Source: Bacteroidota bacterium
GTDB taxonomy: Bacteria; Bacteroidota; Bacteroidia; Flavobacteriales; Weeksellaceae
Direction of reading: 5' to 3'
NCBI GenBank assembly: GCA_023426625.1
Contig: JAFAAJ010000030.1
Location: 1 to 8,296 of the forward strand
DNA length: 8,296 nucleotides
The position numbers and the translations under genes are program-made. Position 1 is the first letter of the stretch; every line of letters starts with the position of its first letter. Below the pieces are notes generated by a model, which searched no databases, was not told the origin of the DNA, and saw only the letters and a list, made by a program, of their open reading frames with translations. Below are positions 1 to 6,948 of this stretch, piece by piece.

Positions 1-1031
1 TATTTTTCCAGTAACCATTGAGCGAATTTCTCCGTATCATCTACAGGAAGCTCGGCAACGCAGTAAAATGCACCTTTTGGTTTTGGGCAGATAACTCCCG
101 GAATGGCATTTAAAAGGTCTACTAAAACGTTTCTTCTGTGTGTATATTCTTCTCTTACAGCTCTGATGTAAGCTCCGTCATTTTGGTGGGCAGCAGTTGC
201 GGCGATCTGTCCTAAAAGAACCGGGCTTAATCTTGCCTGCGCAAAAAGCATTGCTGCGTCATGTATTTTTTTAGAACGGGTGATCAGACATCCGATTCTT
301 ACCCCGCACATAGAATAACGTTTAGACTCGGAGTCAATGATGATGCAGTTTTCGCTCAATTCAGGAAAAGCGAGCATAGAGATCTGCTGTTTTCCGTCGT
401 ATACATATTCTCTGTACACTTCATCAGAAATGATTACGATGTCATGTTTTAAAGCGATATCTGCAAGTTTCTGAAGTTCTTCGCGAGTGTAAAGGTAACC
501 GGTTGGATTTCCTGGATTACATATTACGATCGCTCTTGTCCTATCTGTGATCTTTTTCTCGAATTCTTCAATAGGAGGCAGTGCAAATCCTGTATCTATA
601 GTGGATGGTACCGCTACAACGTTTACATTGAAAGTGCTTGTGAATCCGTTATAATTAGCATAGTACGGTTCGGGGATGATTACTTCATCTCCTTCGTCGC
701 AAAGGGTTGAGATGGCGAAATTTAAAGCTTCAGAACCTCCGTTTGTTACGATAAAATTATCAGGCGTAAGATCTGTAAAATCTAAAGAGTGGTAATATTC
801 CGTCAGGGCTTTTCTGTACTCAAGATTTCCTTCCGAAAGTGCATATTCCAATACTTTTAAATCAATATTTTTCAAAGCATTCAAAGCGGTTTCCGGAGTT
901 TCAATATCGGGTTGTCCTATATTTAAATGGTATACTTTTATTCCTTTTTGTTTAGCTTGTAAAGCGTAAGGAACCAGTTTTCTTACCGGAGATGGCGGCA
1001 TGTGCTGTGCTCTGTTTGAAATGTTCGGCAT
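1..1031 (-). CDS. PLP-dependent class I/II aminotransferase (partial, C-terminus beyond left edge)
   Basis: Fold-type I aminotransferase of the aspartate/aromatic aminotransferase group (Aminotran_1_2, COG0436 type), expected to be cytosolic and to move amino groups between amino acids and 2-oxo acids using pyridoxal phosphate. The translation begins MPNISNRAQHMPPSPVRKL; 343 codons are visible, so about 50-60 C-terminal residues are missing if it has the usual length near 400. Motifs seen: the NIGQPDIETP substrate-loop region near residue 38, NPGNPTG at 172-178 (N175 is the conserved PLP-contacting Asn), DEVYREY from D203 (D203 would bind the pyridine nitrogen, Y206 the O3'), and SESKRYSMCGVRIG with K237 as the Schiff-base lysine and R245 as phosphate ligand. 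The substrate-carboxylate Arg near the C-terminus is out of view, so substrate preference cannot be assigned. The start is the first ATG, a short distance after a perfect -7 element. Family is certain, substrate is not. Confidence 0.95.
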   Translation of the reverse strand, partial: MPNISNRAQHMPPSPVRKLVPYALQAKQKGIKVYHLNIGQPDIETPETALNALKNIDLKVLEYALSEGNLEYRKALTEYYHSLDFTDLTPDNFIVTNGGSEALNFAISTLCDEGDEVIIPEPYYANYNGFTSTFNVNVVAVPSTIDTGFALPPIEEFEKKITDRTRAIVICNPGNPTGYLYTREELQKLADIALKHDIVIISDEVYREYVYDGKQQISMLAFPELSENCIIIDSESKRYSMCGVRIGCLITRSKKIHDAAMLFAQARLSPVLLGQIAATAAHQNDGAYIRAVREEYTHRRNVLVDLLNAIPGVICPKPKGAFYCVAELPVDDTEKFAQWLLEK

Positions 1032-1051
1032 TGTTTAAAAATTTTGTATGA

Positions 1052-1059
1052 CAAAAATA
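1052..1059 (-). promoter_or_regulatory. Candidate -7 promoter element for the aminotransferase
   Basis: On the minus strand this reads TATTTTTG, a perfect match to the Bacteroidota -7 consensus TAnnTTTG, about 20 bases before the aminotransferase ATG. No TTG lies at the ideal 17-23 base spacing; the nearest (minus strand of 1073-1075) is only 13 bases away. In AT-rich DNA such a match can be chance, so this is a candidate. Confidence 0.4.
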
Positions 1060-1261
1060 AGATTTAATTTTTCAATACTAAAATATGTGGGGCTATATCA
1101 TAAAAATTAGGTTCTACTCCGGTCTGTTTCTGCTTGTTCTGGATTTAGGGTTTAAATTTTACATCTAAATTATGTTGATATTAGAAAAATATTATTCTTA
1201 ATTTATTTTTAAGTAAAATTTATTAATTTAATGATTTTTATTGTTAGTTTTTAATAAAAAT

Positions 1262-1290
1262 TTGTTTTTATTGTTTTTTTATTAAATTTA
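1262..1290 (+). promoter_or_regulatory. Candidate promoter of the T9SS cargo gene
   Basis: TTG at 1262-1264, an 18-base spacer, then TAAATTTA at 1283-1290, which matches TAnnTTTG at all fixed positions but the last. This is the expected Bacteroidota -33/-7 geometry. The predicted transcription start would fall within a few bases of the ATG at 1302, leaving a very short leader, or a more usual one if translation starts at the second Met (1311). The rest of the 1032-1301 gap is AT-rich with no other structure I can support. Confidence 0.4.
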
Positions 1291-1301
1291 CGCCGATAAT
1301 A

Positions 1302-3908
1302 ATGAGTAATATGAAATTAAAACTATTTTTTGGAGCTCTGAGTACAGCGGCTCTGTTTTCTTCGTCATTAATGATGGGGCAGAACTTTCAGACAATGCCT
1401 GTGCAATCAGGATTTACGGCAGATGTTATTGCTAATGGTGTGGGTTCTTCATCTGCTTCCACAAATAATGATGTGGATGGTGTGTCTTATGCTTTCGTAT
1501 CGAAAGATTTTCAGTTAACCTCTTCAAGTACACCTCTTACTTACGGTATTCCTGCTGATGGAGTTATTAATTCTGCGGTAGCGGCAACTCCCGGATTAAG
1601 TTATCAGTTAGCTAATTTTAGCGCAAATAATTCTTTGAGATTGGCTGCTGTAAGTGATACGGGAACCTTAACGTTTACAACGCCAAAGGCAGCCTTCAAA
1701 TTATATATGCTGGCTGTAAGCGGAAGTTCTCCTACGGCGACTACGGTAGATGTGGTTGTGAATTTTGCAGATGCAACTTCTCAAACATTTACAGGTATTA
1801 ATGTTTCTGACTGGTATAATGGGGCAAATTTTGCAATTCAGGGGATAGGAAGAATTAACAGAACAAATGATGCTTTAGAATCAGGAAGTGGTACTAATCC
1901 AAGATTGTATCAAATTGAATTGGCAATAGATGCGGCTAATCAAACGAAGCTTATCCAGAGTGTTACAGTAACTAAGGCAAGCGGTCCGGGATTACCTAAT
2001 ATTTTCGCATTTTCTGCTGATGTTTATTCAGATTGTCCTCCTCCAGCTTTACAGCCTGTTTCTGCCATAACAGCTAATTCTGCTTTGGTTTCATGGACAG
2101 CTCCAACCAATGCTGTAAGCTATGATGTATATCACAGCACTTCCAATACAGCGCCTACAAGTACTACAACGCCAACTTATCCGGGAGTAACGGGTACAAG
2201 TAATACGATTGGAGGTCTTAATTCTAATACAACCTATTATTATTGGGTAAGAACAAATTGCAGTTCTGCAACAACCCAAAGTACCTGGTCTTTTGCGGGC
2301 ACATTTAAAACAGCCTGTTCAACTTTCACAGTTCCATATACGGAAAATTTTGATACGACAAGTACAGGTAGTTCAACAAATAATAATGCACCAAGCTGCT
2401 GGTCGTATTTAGAGAGTGCATCGTTCACAGGATATGGATATGTAAGTGCATCCAATAATTATTCAGCACCTAATGCTTACTATTTGTATAATTCATCTGC
2501 TACTACGGGTAGTCAGATGTTGGTTTCGCCTCCAACTGTAAACCTGTCAGATGGAAATAAGCGTGTGAGATTCTATGCTAAATCAGGAGGAGCTAATTAT
2601 ACATTATTAGTAGGTACTTTATCAAACCCTACGGATCCTGATTCTTTTACACAGATAGGTGCTCCTATTTCATTAACTACGACTCATACTCAATATACGG
2701 TTAATATTCCGGCGGGAACTGATTTGCAATTGGCATTTAAGCATGGTTTAGGAGGCTCAGCTCGTTCTATTTATATTGATAATATTACGGTTCAGGATAT
2801 TCCAACTTGCTTTGAGCCAACGGCGGTTACATCATCAAATATTGCTGTGAACTCAGCAACAGTGAGCTGGACAGCCGCTAATCCGGCTCCGGCAGTTGGA
2901 TATGAAGTGTATTACAGTACATCCAATACAGCACCTACTTCTGCTACTGTTTTAGATGCTACCAATTCTGCAACTTCTGTTACCACTTCTGCAGTCTTGA
3001 ATAGTTTAGCGCCTGCAACAACCTACTATGCTTGGGTGAGATCCAGCTGTAGTGCTACGGATAAAAGTGAATGGAGTGCTACTTCAACAACTTTTACTAC
3101 ACCTTGTTATCCGGTAGCTACATTGCCTTGGACTGAGAATTTTGATGGAATGGCAACAATTGGAGCAGGAATAGTTCCGAATTGTTGGAACCAAGCGCCT
3201 GGAGGTACCTCATCTACTACTAATTTTACATCGGCAAATGTTTCTCAGCAGACATATAATGACCCTAAATCTGCTCCAAATTATATGACGATTTATTATC
3301 CAAGAACCAACGCTGCTTATTTATGGACACCAATGTTTACCTTAACTGCGGGAGTTTCTTATGATTTCTCATTCTACTGGGTGGGAGATGGAAAAACAGG
3401 TTGGCAGAATGAAGTATTGGTAAATAATACACAGTCGGCAACCGGTGCTACCAGCTTAACGACTTTTCTTACACCTACTGAAACGGCAACCGTAGGTGGT
3501 GGTTCAGGAACTAATAGTACTGACTATACTCAGGTGACTGTTTCTTTTGTGCCTGCAACTACAGGAGATTATACTTTTGGGATCAAAGCTCTTTGTACAA
3601 CTTCAGCTCCATATTATATGGGATTTGATGATCTTTCTGTTACTCAGTCAGTTTTGGCAACTACTGAAGCATCTGTTAGCAAAAATGAAATCAAAGTTTA
3701 TCCAAACCCATTCAAAGATGTATTGAATATAGCAGACACCAGAGAAGTGAAATCTGTTGCGATCAGAGATGTATCAGGTAGAGTGGTGAAAACTATTGAC
3801 AATCCTTCAAATCAGCTTCATTTAGGAGAATTGAAAACTGGATTGTATCTTGTAACTATTCAGTTTAAAGATGGTTCAATGTCAACAGTGAAAGCTATTA
3901 AGCAATAA
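1302..3908 (+). CDS. Secreted modular protein: two FnIII + choice-of-anchor-J-like units with T9SS type A sorting domain
   Basis: An 868-residue exported protein, probably released at or attached to the cell surface by the type IX secretion system. Residues 1-27 form a Sec signal peptide (KLK n-region, hydrophobic core, cleavage near MMGQ). Residues 28-243 are a beta-rich Ser/Thr/Asn-rich region I cannot name. Fibronectin III domain 1 spans about 245-338, a MAM/jelly-roll-like (choice-of-anchor J) domain about 346-503 (YTENFD opening, PSCW motif, IYIDNITV end), FnIII 2 about 503-601, and a second J-like domain about 608-783 (PWTENFD, PNCW, MGFDDLSV). The C-terminal 73 residues (from N795, with IKVYPNPF) are a T9SS type A sorting domain ending KAIKQ, cleaved during export in known cargo. 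No catalytic domain is visible, so adhesion or glycan/protein binding is the likely role (inference). Start 1302 is the first ATG; ATG 1311 (M4) would also give a good signal peptide. Single gene, ended by its own terminator. Confidence 0.93.
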   Translation: MSNMKLKLFFGALSTAALFSSSLMMGQNFQTMPVQSGFTADVIANGVGSSSASTNNDVDGVSYAFVSKDFQLTSSSTPLTYGIPADGVINSAVAATPGLSYQLANFSANNSLRLAAVSDTGTLTFTTPKAAFKLYMLAVSGSSPTATTVDVVVNFADATSQTFTGINVSDWYNGANFAIQGIGRINRTNDALESGSGTNPRLYQIELAIDAANQTKLIQSVTVTKASGPGLPNIFAFSADVYSDCPPPALQPVSAITANSALVSWTAPTNAVSYDVYHSTSNTAPTSTTTPTYPGVTGTSNTIGGLNSNTTYYYWVRTNCSSATTQSTWSFAGTFKTACSTFTVPYTENFDTTSTGSSTNNNAPSCWSYLESASFTGYGYVSASNNYSAPNAYYLYNSSATTGSQMLVSPPTVNLSDGNKRVRFYAKSGGANYTLLVGTLSNPTDPDSFTQIGAPISLTTTHTQYTVNIPAGTDLQLAFKHGLGGSARSIYIDNITVQDIPTCFEPTAVTSSNIAVNSATVSWTAANPAPAVGYEVYYSTSNTAPTSATVLDATNSATSVTTSAVLNSLAPATTYYAWVRSSCSATDKSEWSATSTTFTTPCYPVATLPWTENFDGMATIGAGIVPNCWNQAPGGTSSTTNFTSANVSQQTYNDPKSAPNYMTIYYPRTNAAYLWTPMFTLTAGVSYDFSFYWVGDGKTGWQNEVLVNNTQSATGATSLTTFLTPTETATVGGGSGTNSTDYTQVTVSFVPATTGDYTFGIKALCTTSAPYYMGFDDLSVTQSVLATTEASVSKNEIKVYPNPFKDVLNIADTREVKSVAIRDVSGRVVKTIDNPSNQLHLGELKTGLYLVTIQFKDGSMSTVKAIKQ
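2040..3650 (+). repeat. Internal tandem duplication of an FnIII + J-domain unit
   Basis: Two consecutive units of about 260 residues (roughly 245-503 and 503-783 of the cargo protein) share order and motifs. Each FnIII copy carries STSNTAPTS, a TTYY-WVR strand and a closing Cys, and each following module opens with TENFD and has a CW pair soon after. DNA similarity persists locally, for example tccaatacagc near 2144 and 2918, but most of the length has diverged, so this is an old protein-level duplication rather than a recent DNA repeat. Confidence 0.75.
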
Positions 3909-3931
3909 TAAATTACAACAATACAAACGGT

Positions 3932-3966
3932 AAGCGGCTATTTAAATGGATAGCCGCTTTTTATTA
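3932..3966 (+). terminator. Rho-independent terminator of the T9SS cargo gene
   Basis: A 10-bp perfect GC-containing stem (3932-3941 with 3950-3959, core AGCGGCTA / TAGCCGCT) around an 8-base loop, followed by a T-rich run. It begins 24 bases after the stop codon at 3908. Confidence 0.9.
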
Positions 3967-4034
3967 TTTTAATCTGTACAATTAGAATCTTAATCATAAT
4001 TTTTGTTATTTTGAGGTCTTAAAAATTAAACACT

Positions 4035-4490
4035 ATGCAAATTCCGGCAAATTCAGTTGAAGACTATATTTCAAAAATCCCTGAGGAAAGACAGGAGGTT
4101 TTTAAAAAATTATTTGATACCATTGATGAAAACCTGCCACAAGGATTTAAGCAGGGAGTAAGTTATGGAATGATAGGATGGAATGTTCCTTTGGAAATTT
4201 ATCCGGCAGGATATCATTGTACTCCGGGAAGTCCGTTACCTTTTATGGGATTGGCTTCACAAAAGAATTTTATTGCATTTTATCATATGGGAATGTATGC
4301 TAAACCTGAACTTCATGATTGGTTTGTAAGCGAATATCCAAAATATGCTAAGAGAAAACTGGATATGGGAAAATCCTGTGTGCGATTCAAAAAAATGGAT
4401 GATATCCCTTTTGAATTGATTGCTGAGGTAAGTAAAAGAATGACTGTGGATGAATGGATCGAGATATATGAGAATAATCTTAAAAAATAA
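4035..4490 (+). CDS. DUF1801 (YdhG-like) domain protein
   Basis: A 151-residue soluble protein without signal peptide or membrane segment. The opening (VEDYISKIPEERQEVFKKLFDTI), the YGMIGW segment near residue 44, the central FIAFYHMG strand near 76 and the KSCVRFKKMDDIP segment near 112 match the DUF1801/YdhG-like family (PF08818), a small alpha/beta fold with no firmly established biochemical role. The length is normal for single-domain members, so it looks complete. The ATG at 4035 follows an A-rich stretch with no Shine-Dalgarno, as is usual in Bacteroidota. Upstream (about 3995-4015) there are only 7/8 matches to TAnnTTTG, so no promoter is called. Its 3' end overlaps the next gene, which suggests co-transcription and coupled translation. 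Family assignment is good; function unknown. Confidence 0.88.
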   Translation: MQIPANSVEDYISKIPEERQEVFKKLFDTIDENLPQGFKQGVSYGMIGWNVPLEIYPAGYHCTPGSPLPFMGLASQKNFIAFYHMGMYAKPELHDWFVSEYPKYAKRKLDMGKSCVRFKKMDDIPFELIAEVSKRMTVDEWIEIYENNLKK

Positions 4491-5115
4491 TTTTTCCGGG
4501 ACACTGTTCATTTTCCTGTTATTTTTTCTCTCAGGTTGCCGGAGTTTTAACGTTGCTGAGTTGAAAAACGGTGACCTCCTTTTCGTAACCGCAAAAGAAT
4601 CAGGGTTATCCGGAGCGATTAATAATGTGACGCAAAAGCAAAAGAATGCTTCCTTTGACCATATAGGAATTCTGAAAAGAGAAAATAATAGATTGTATGT
4701 GTTGCATGCAGCCCCAAAAGGAGGTTCTCAAAAACAGCAATTGAAAAAATTTATAAAAGAACAGGCAAAAGAAGGACAGGATGTTGTGGTTTATCGCTTA
4801 AAGCCGGAATATCAGAAGTCGATTCCGGATGCTGTTAAAAATGCGGAGTCCATGTTGGGGAAACCATATAATTTTAATTATATCCTGGATGAAAATTCGT
4901 ACTACTGTTCAGATTATGTAGAGAGAGCATTCAGAAGTTATCAGATTTTTAAGCTTGAACCCATGACATTTATCGATCCGAAGACAGGTAAAACCAATGA
5001 ATTCTGGGCAGATTTTTATAAGAAGAAGAATTTGGATGTTCCGGAGGGTGAGTTAGGGTGTAATCCCAATGGTTTGGCAGGATCAGACAAGCTGGAAAGA
5101 ATTAAAGAATTATAA
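4468..5115 (+). CDS. YiiX/YebB-like NlpC/P60-type cysteine hydrolase, lipoprotein
   Basis: A 215-residue lipoprotein of the YiiX-like permuted NlpC/P60 (papain-like) family (PF05708 type), presumably anchored in the cell envelope and acting on an amide or ester bond; in relatives the substrate (peptidoglycan peptide or lipid) is not settled. Seen: a signal peptide with RIILK n-region, hydrophobic core and lipobox LSGC with C24 as the lipidated Cys; GDLLF soon after; FDHIGI with the candidate catalytic H65; YYCSDYVERAF with candidate nucleophile C147; the LGKPYNFNY segment just before it; and the PEGELGCNPNG tail typical of Bacteroidota members. The order His then Cys is the permuted arrangement. 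I chose ATG 4468 because it gives a compact lipoprotein signal; an in-frame ATG at 4450 would add six residues. Either way it overlaps the DUF1801 gene (by 23 or 41 bases). A terminator follows. Confidence 0.88.
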   Translation: MRIILKNNFSGTLFIFLLFFLSGCRSFNVAELKNGDLLFVTAKESGLSGAINNVTQKQKNASFDHIGILKRENNRLYVLHAAPKGGSQKQQLKKFIKEQAKEGQDVVVYRLKPEYQKSIPDAVKNAESMLGKPYNFNYILDENSYYCSDYVERAFRSYQIFKLEPMTFIDPKTGKTNEFWADFYKKKNLDVPEGELGCNPNGLAGSDKLERIKEL

Positions 5116-5118
5116 AAC

Positions 5119-5153
5119 AAAAAAGAGGAGTTTAAATGACTTCTCTTTTTTTT
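5119..5153 (+). terminator. Rho-independent terminator after the lipoprotein gene
   Basis: AAAAGAGGAGT (5121-5131) pairs with ACTTCTCTTTT (5139-5149) with one G-U pair and a 7-base loop, then the T run continues. It starts a few bases after the stop at 5115. The A run on the other side could allow some function on the minus strand too. Confidence 0.8.
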
Positions 5154-5165
5154 GTTAAACTTTAA

Positions 5166-5206
5166 AAAAAATATTAGTCTACTTATTTTGTAGACTAATA
5201 TTTTTT
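5166..5206. promoter_or_regulatory. Perfect 17-bp inverted repeat, probable operator of the NIL-domain gene
   Basis: The arms 5166-5182 and 5190-5206 are exact reverse complements, separated by 7 bases (ttatttt). The likely recognition core is TAGTCTAC-N7-GTAGACTA. The right arm starts inside the -33 TTG (5188-5190) and fills most of the spacer to the -7 element at 5209-5216, so a dimeric regulator bound here would block RNA polymerase. Because it lies upstream of the predicted transcription start, it would not be in the NIL-gene mRNA, which argues for an operator over an attenuator. The binding protein is unknown; an Rrf2-type sulfur regulator is a speculative candidate. Confidence 0.75.
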
Positions 5207-5216
5207 CATACTTTTG
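5188..5216 (+). promoter_or_regulatory. Promoter of the NIL-domain gene
   Basis: TTG at 5188-5190, an 18-base spacer, then TACTTTTG at 5209-5216, a perfect TAnnTTTG. This is the best promoter in the window. The predicted start near 5221-5224 gives a leader of about 26-29 bases before the ATG at 5250. Confidence 0.75.
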
Positions 5217-5249
5217 TTAGAGGTTTAAGTTTAATTCAACACACAAATT

Positions 5250-5561
5250 ATGATTGCACCAAATCCGAAACTACAGATGCTGCAAAATCAGCCGGGTCTG
5301 CCTAAAAAAGAACTGATTCTGGAAATAGAGTTGAATGGGAAAATGAAATTCGAAAGTTTAATGGATATTATTCACTGTCAGTTTGGGATTTGTCACAAAG
5401 TGTTATCTGCTAATGTGGAATATATGGAAGGAAGGAGTTTTGGAACCGTGCAATTACACATCAGTGCCGATGTTGAAGAATGTGAGCAATTGGCTTTTTA
5501 TCTTACTGAAAATAAACTCTTGAGTACAACCGTAGAGTATCTCTGCAGAAAGTATTCATAG
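5250..5561 (+). CDS. Stand-alone NIL-domain protein (probable methionine/sulfur amino acid-responsive)
   Basis: A 103-residue soluble protein. Residues about 20-98 resemble the NIL domain (PF09383), the ACT-like domain at the C-terminus of the methionine importer ATPase MetN, where it binds L-methionine and shuts down transport. The correspondence I can make from memory of MetN covers the first strand (ELILEIELNG), the helix ending in a small hydrophobic patch, the KVLSANVEYMEGRSFGTVQLHI hairpin (positions 50-71; MetN has an IISAQMDY-GG--FG pattern) and a final strand TTVEYL. There is no ATPase, membrane segment or DNA-binding domain, so it may act as a ligand-binding regulatory or partner protein. 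H42-C43 and C48-H49 form an HC-x4-CH pattern, with further Cys at 78 and 99. It stands alone between terminators, under its own promoter with a palindromic operator, which points to tight regulation. Domain call is good; the physiological role is inference. Confidence 0.82.
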   Translation: MIAPNPKLQMLQNQPGLPKKELILEIELNGKMKFESLMDIIHCQFGICHKVLSANVEYMEGRSFGTVQLHISADVEECEQLAFYLTENKLLSTTVEYLCRKYS

Positions 5562-5585
5562 TGGTGGATTCATATAGTTTTATTA

Positions 5586-5621
5586 AAAAAAGCGTTCAGT
5601 GAAAATTGAACGCTTTTTTAT
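5586..5621. terminator. Bidirectional rho-independent terminator between the NIL-domain gene and murA
   Basis: AAAAAAGCGTTCA (5586-5598) pairs perfectly with TGAACGCTTTTTT (5607-5619) around an 8-base loop. An A run on the left and T runs on the right make it usable on both strands. It sits between convergent genes ending at 5561 (plus) and 5641 (minus). Confidence 0.9.
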
Positions 5622-5640
5622 TTTTTTTATTTCAAATAAG

Positions 5641-6948
5641 TTATATTCTCTCGATATCTGCGCCAATGGCTCTCAATCTGCCGTCGATATTTTCATATCC
5701 TCGGTCGATCTGTTCAATATTATGGATGATCGATTTTCCTTCCGCTGAAAGAGCAGCAATAAGAAGTGCATTTCCTGCCCTGATGTCAGGAGAGATCATA
5801 GTGGTTCCTCTTAACGGAGTTTCCTGATTTAAACCGATTACCGTTGCTCTGTGCGGATCGCATAAGATGATCTGTGCACCCATATCGATCAGTTTATCAA
5901 CGAAAAATAATCTGGATTCAAACATTTTCTGATGAACCAAAAGACTGCCTTTTGCCTGAGTCGCTACAACTAAGATAATAGACAACAGATCCGGCGTGAA
6001 ACCCGGCCATGGAGCATCTGAAATAGTAAGGATAGAACCGTCAATGAATTTTTGGATCTTATAATTTTCCTGAGCAGGAATATAAATGTCATCATTACTC
6101 TGCTCAAGCTGGATTCCCAGTTTTCTGAATGTGTTGGGAATTACCCCCAACTGATTCCAGTTTACATTTTTTATAGTGATTTCAGATTTTGTCATGGCAG
6201 CAAGACCTATCCATGACCCGATCTCTACCATGTCGGGAAGCATTGTATGCTCAGTTCCGCGTAAATAATCAACCCCTTCAATTGTTAAAAGGTTTGAACC
6301 TATACCTGAAATATTGGCTCCCATTCTGTTCAGCATTTTGCAAAGCTGTTGCAGGTAAGGCTCACAAGCGGCGTTGTAAATTCTTGTTTTTCCTTTTGCT
6401 AAAGCAGCCGCCATCACAATATTAGCGGTTCCCGTTACAGAAGCTTCCTCCAAAAGAATGAATTTTCCTCTGAGTTCTTTAGCTTTTAATGAATAGAAAT
6501 ATTCCTCTTCATCATAGTGGAATTCTGCGCCAAGCTCAACAAGTCCTTGAAAATGAGTGTCTAATCTTCTTCTTCCGATCTTGTCACCTCCCGGTGTAGG
6601 CATATACGCTTCACCATATCTTGCAAGCATAGGTCCCATAAGCATAATAGAACCACGTAGCTTTGCTCCGTCTTTTTTAAATTCATTAGACTTGATATAA
6701 TCGAAGTTAACCTGATCAGCTTTAAAAGTATAATCTCCCTGACCATTTTTCGTGACTTTTACTCCAAAATCACCTAAGATCTCGATAAGTCTGTTTACAT
6801 CATGAATGTCAGGAATATTTTTAATTCTTACCTCTTCATCAGTTAATAAAACCGCACACAAAATCTGAAGGGCCTCATTTTTGGCGCCCTGTGGAGTTAT
6901 TTCACCATGCAGTCTTTTTCCTCCTCGTATTTGAAATGTCCCACTCAT
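5641..6948 (-). CDS. murA: UDP-N-acetylglucosamine 1-carboxyvinyltransferase (MurA), Asp-type active site
   Basis: Catalyses the first committed step of peptidoglycan synthesis in the cytosol: transfer of enolpyruvyl from phosphoenolpyruvate to UDP-GlcNAc. The 435-residue length is slightly above E. coli MurA (419). Seen: the N-terminal IRGGKRLHGEI strand; K23-N24, equivalent to E. coli K22-N23; R98 in LRGSIMLMGPMLARYGEA; PGGDKIGRRRLD at 119-130; D320 in PGFTPDLLS, equivalent to catalytic D305; and R390 in DIRAGNALL, equivalent to R397. The residue at the position of E. coli C115 is D122, in PGGDKIG. The R-to-catalytic-residue spacing (98 to 122) equals that in E. coli (91 to 115), so the alignment is firm. 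Asp at this site supports catalysis in other bacteria but cannot be alkylated by fosfomycin. Second gene of an operon; its ATG overlaps the stop of the DUF4290 gene (TAATG), indicating translational coupling. Confidence 0.98.
   Translation of the reverse strand: MSGTFQIRGGKRLHGEITPQGAKNEALQILCAVLLTDEEVRIKNIPDIHDVNRLIEILGDFGVKVTKNGQGDYTFKADQVNFDYIKSNEFKKDGAKLRGSIMLMGPMLARYGEAYMPTPGGDKIGRRRLDTHFQGLVELGAEFHYDEEEYFYSLKAKELRGKFILLEEASVTGTANIVMAAALAKGKTRIYNAACEPYLQQLCKMLNRMGANISGIGSNLLTIEGVDYLRGTEHTMLPDMVEIGSWIGLAAMTKSEITIKNVNWNQLGVIPNTFRKLGIQLEQSNDDIYIPAQENYKIQKFIDGSILTISDAPWPGFTPDLLSIILVVATQAKGSLLVHQKMFESRLFFVDKLIDMGAQIILCDPHRATVIGLNQETPLRGTTMISPDIRAGNALLIAALSAEGKSIIHNIEQIDRGYENIDGRLRAIGADIERI

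Noticed and set aside
261..452. Small plus-strand frame opposite the aminotransferase
   Set aside because: It lies antisense to the DEVY and PLP-lysine motifs of a clearly real gene.
2091..2455. Minus-strand frames within the T9SS cargo gene
   Set aside because: They are antisense shadows of the FnIII region with biased composition and no start context.
5166..5206. The inverted repeat with A/T-runs as a rho-independent terminator
   Set aside because: A proper terminator already lies at 5119-5153, the stem is AT-rich, and the repeat overlaps the -33 element and spacer of a strong promoter, so an operator fits better. A secondary terminating effect is not excluded.
5606..5827. Plus-strand open frame of 73 codons across the terminator and murA end
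   Set aside because: It starts in the terminator hairpin loop region and runs antisense to conserved murA codons.
6577..6596. MurA Asp at the catalytic Cys position as a sequencing error or inactive enzyme
   Set aside because: All other catalytic residues and spacing are intact, and Asp is a known natural alternative in other bacteria.
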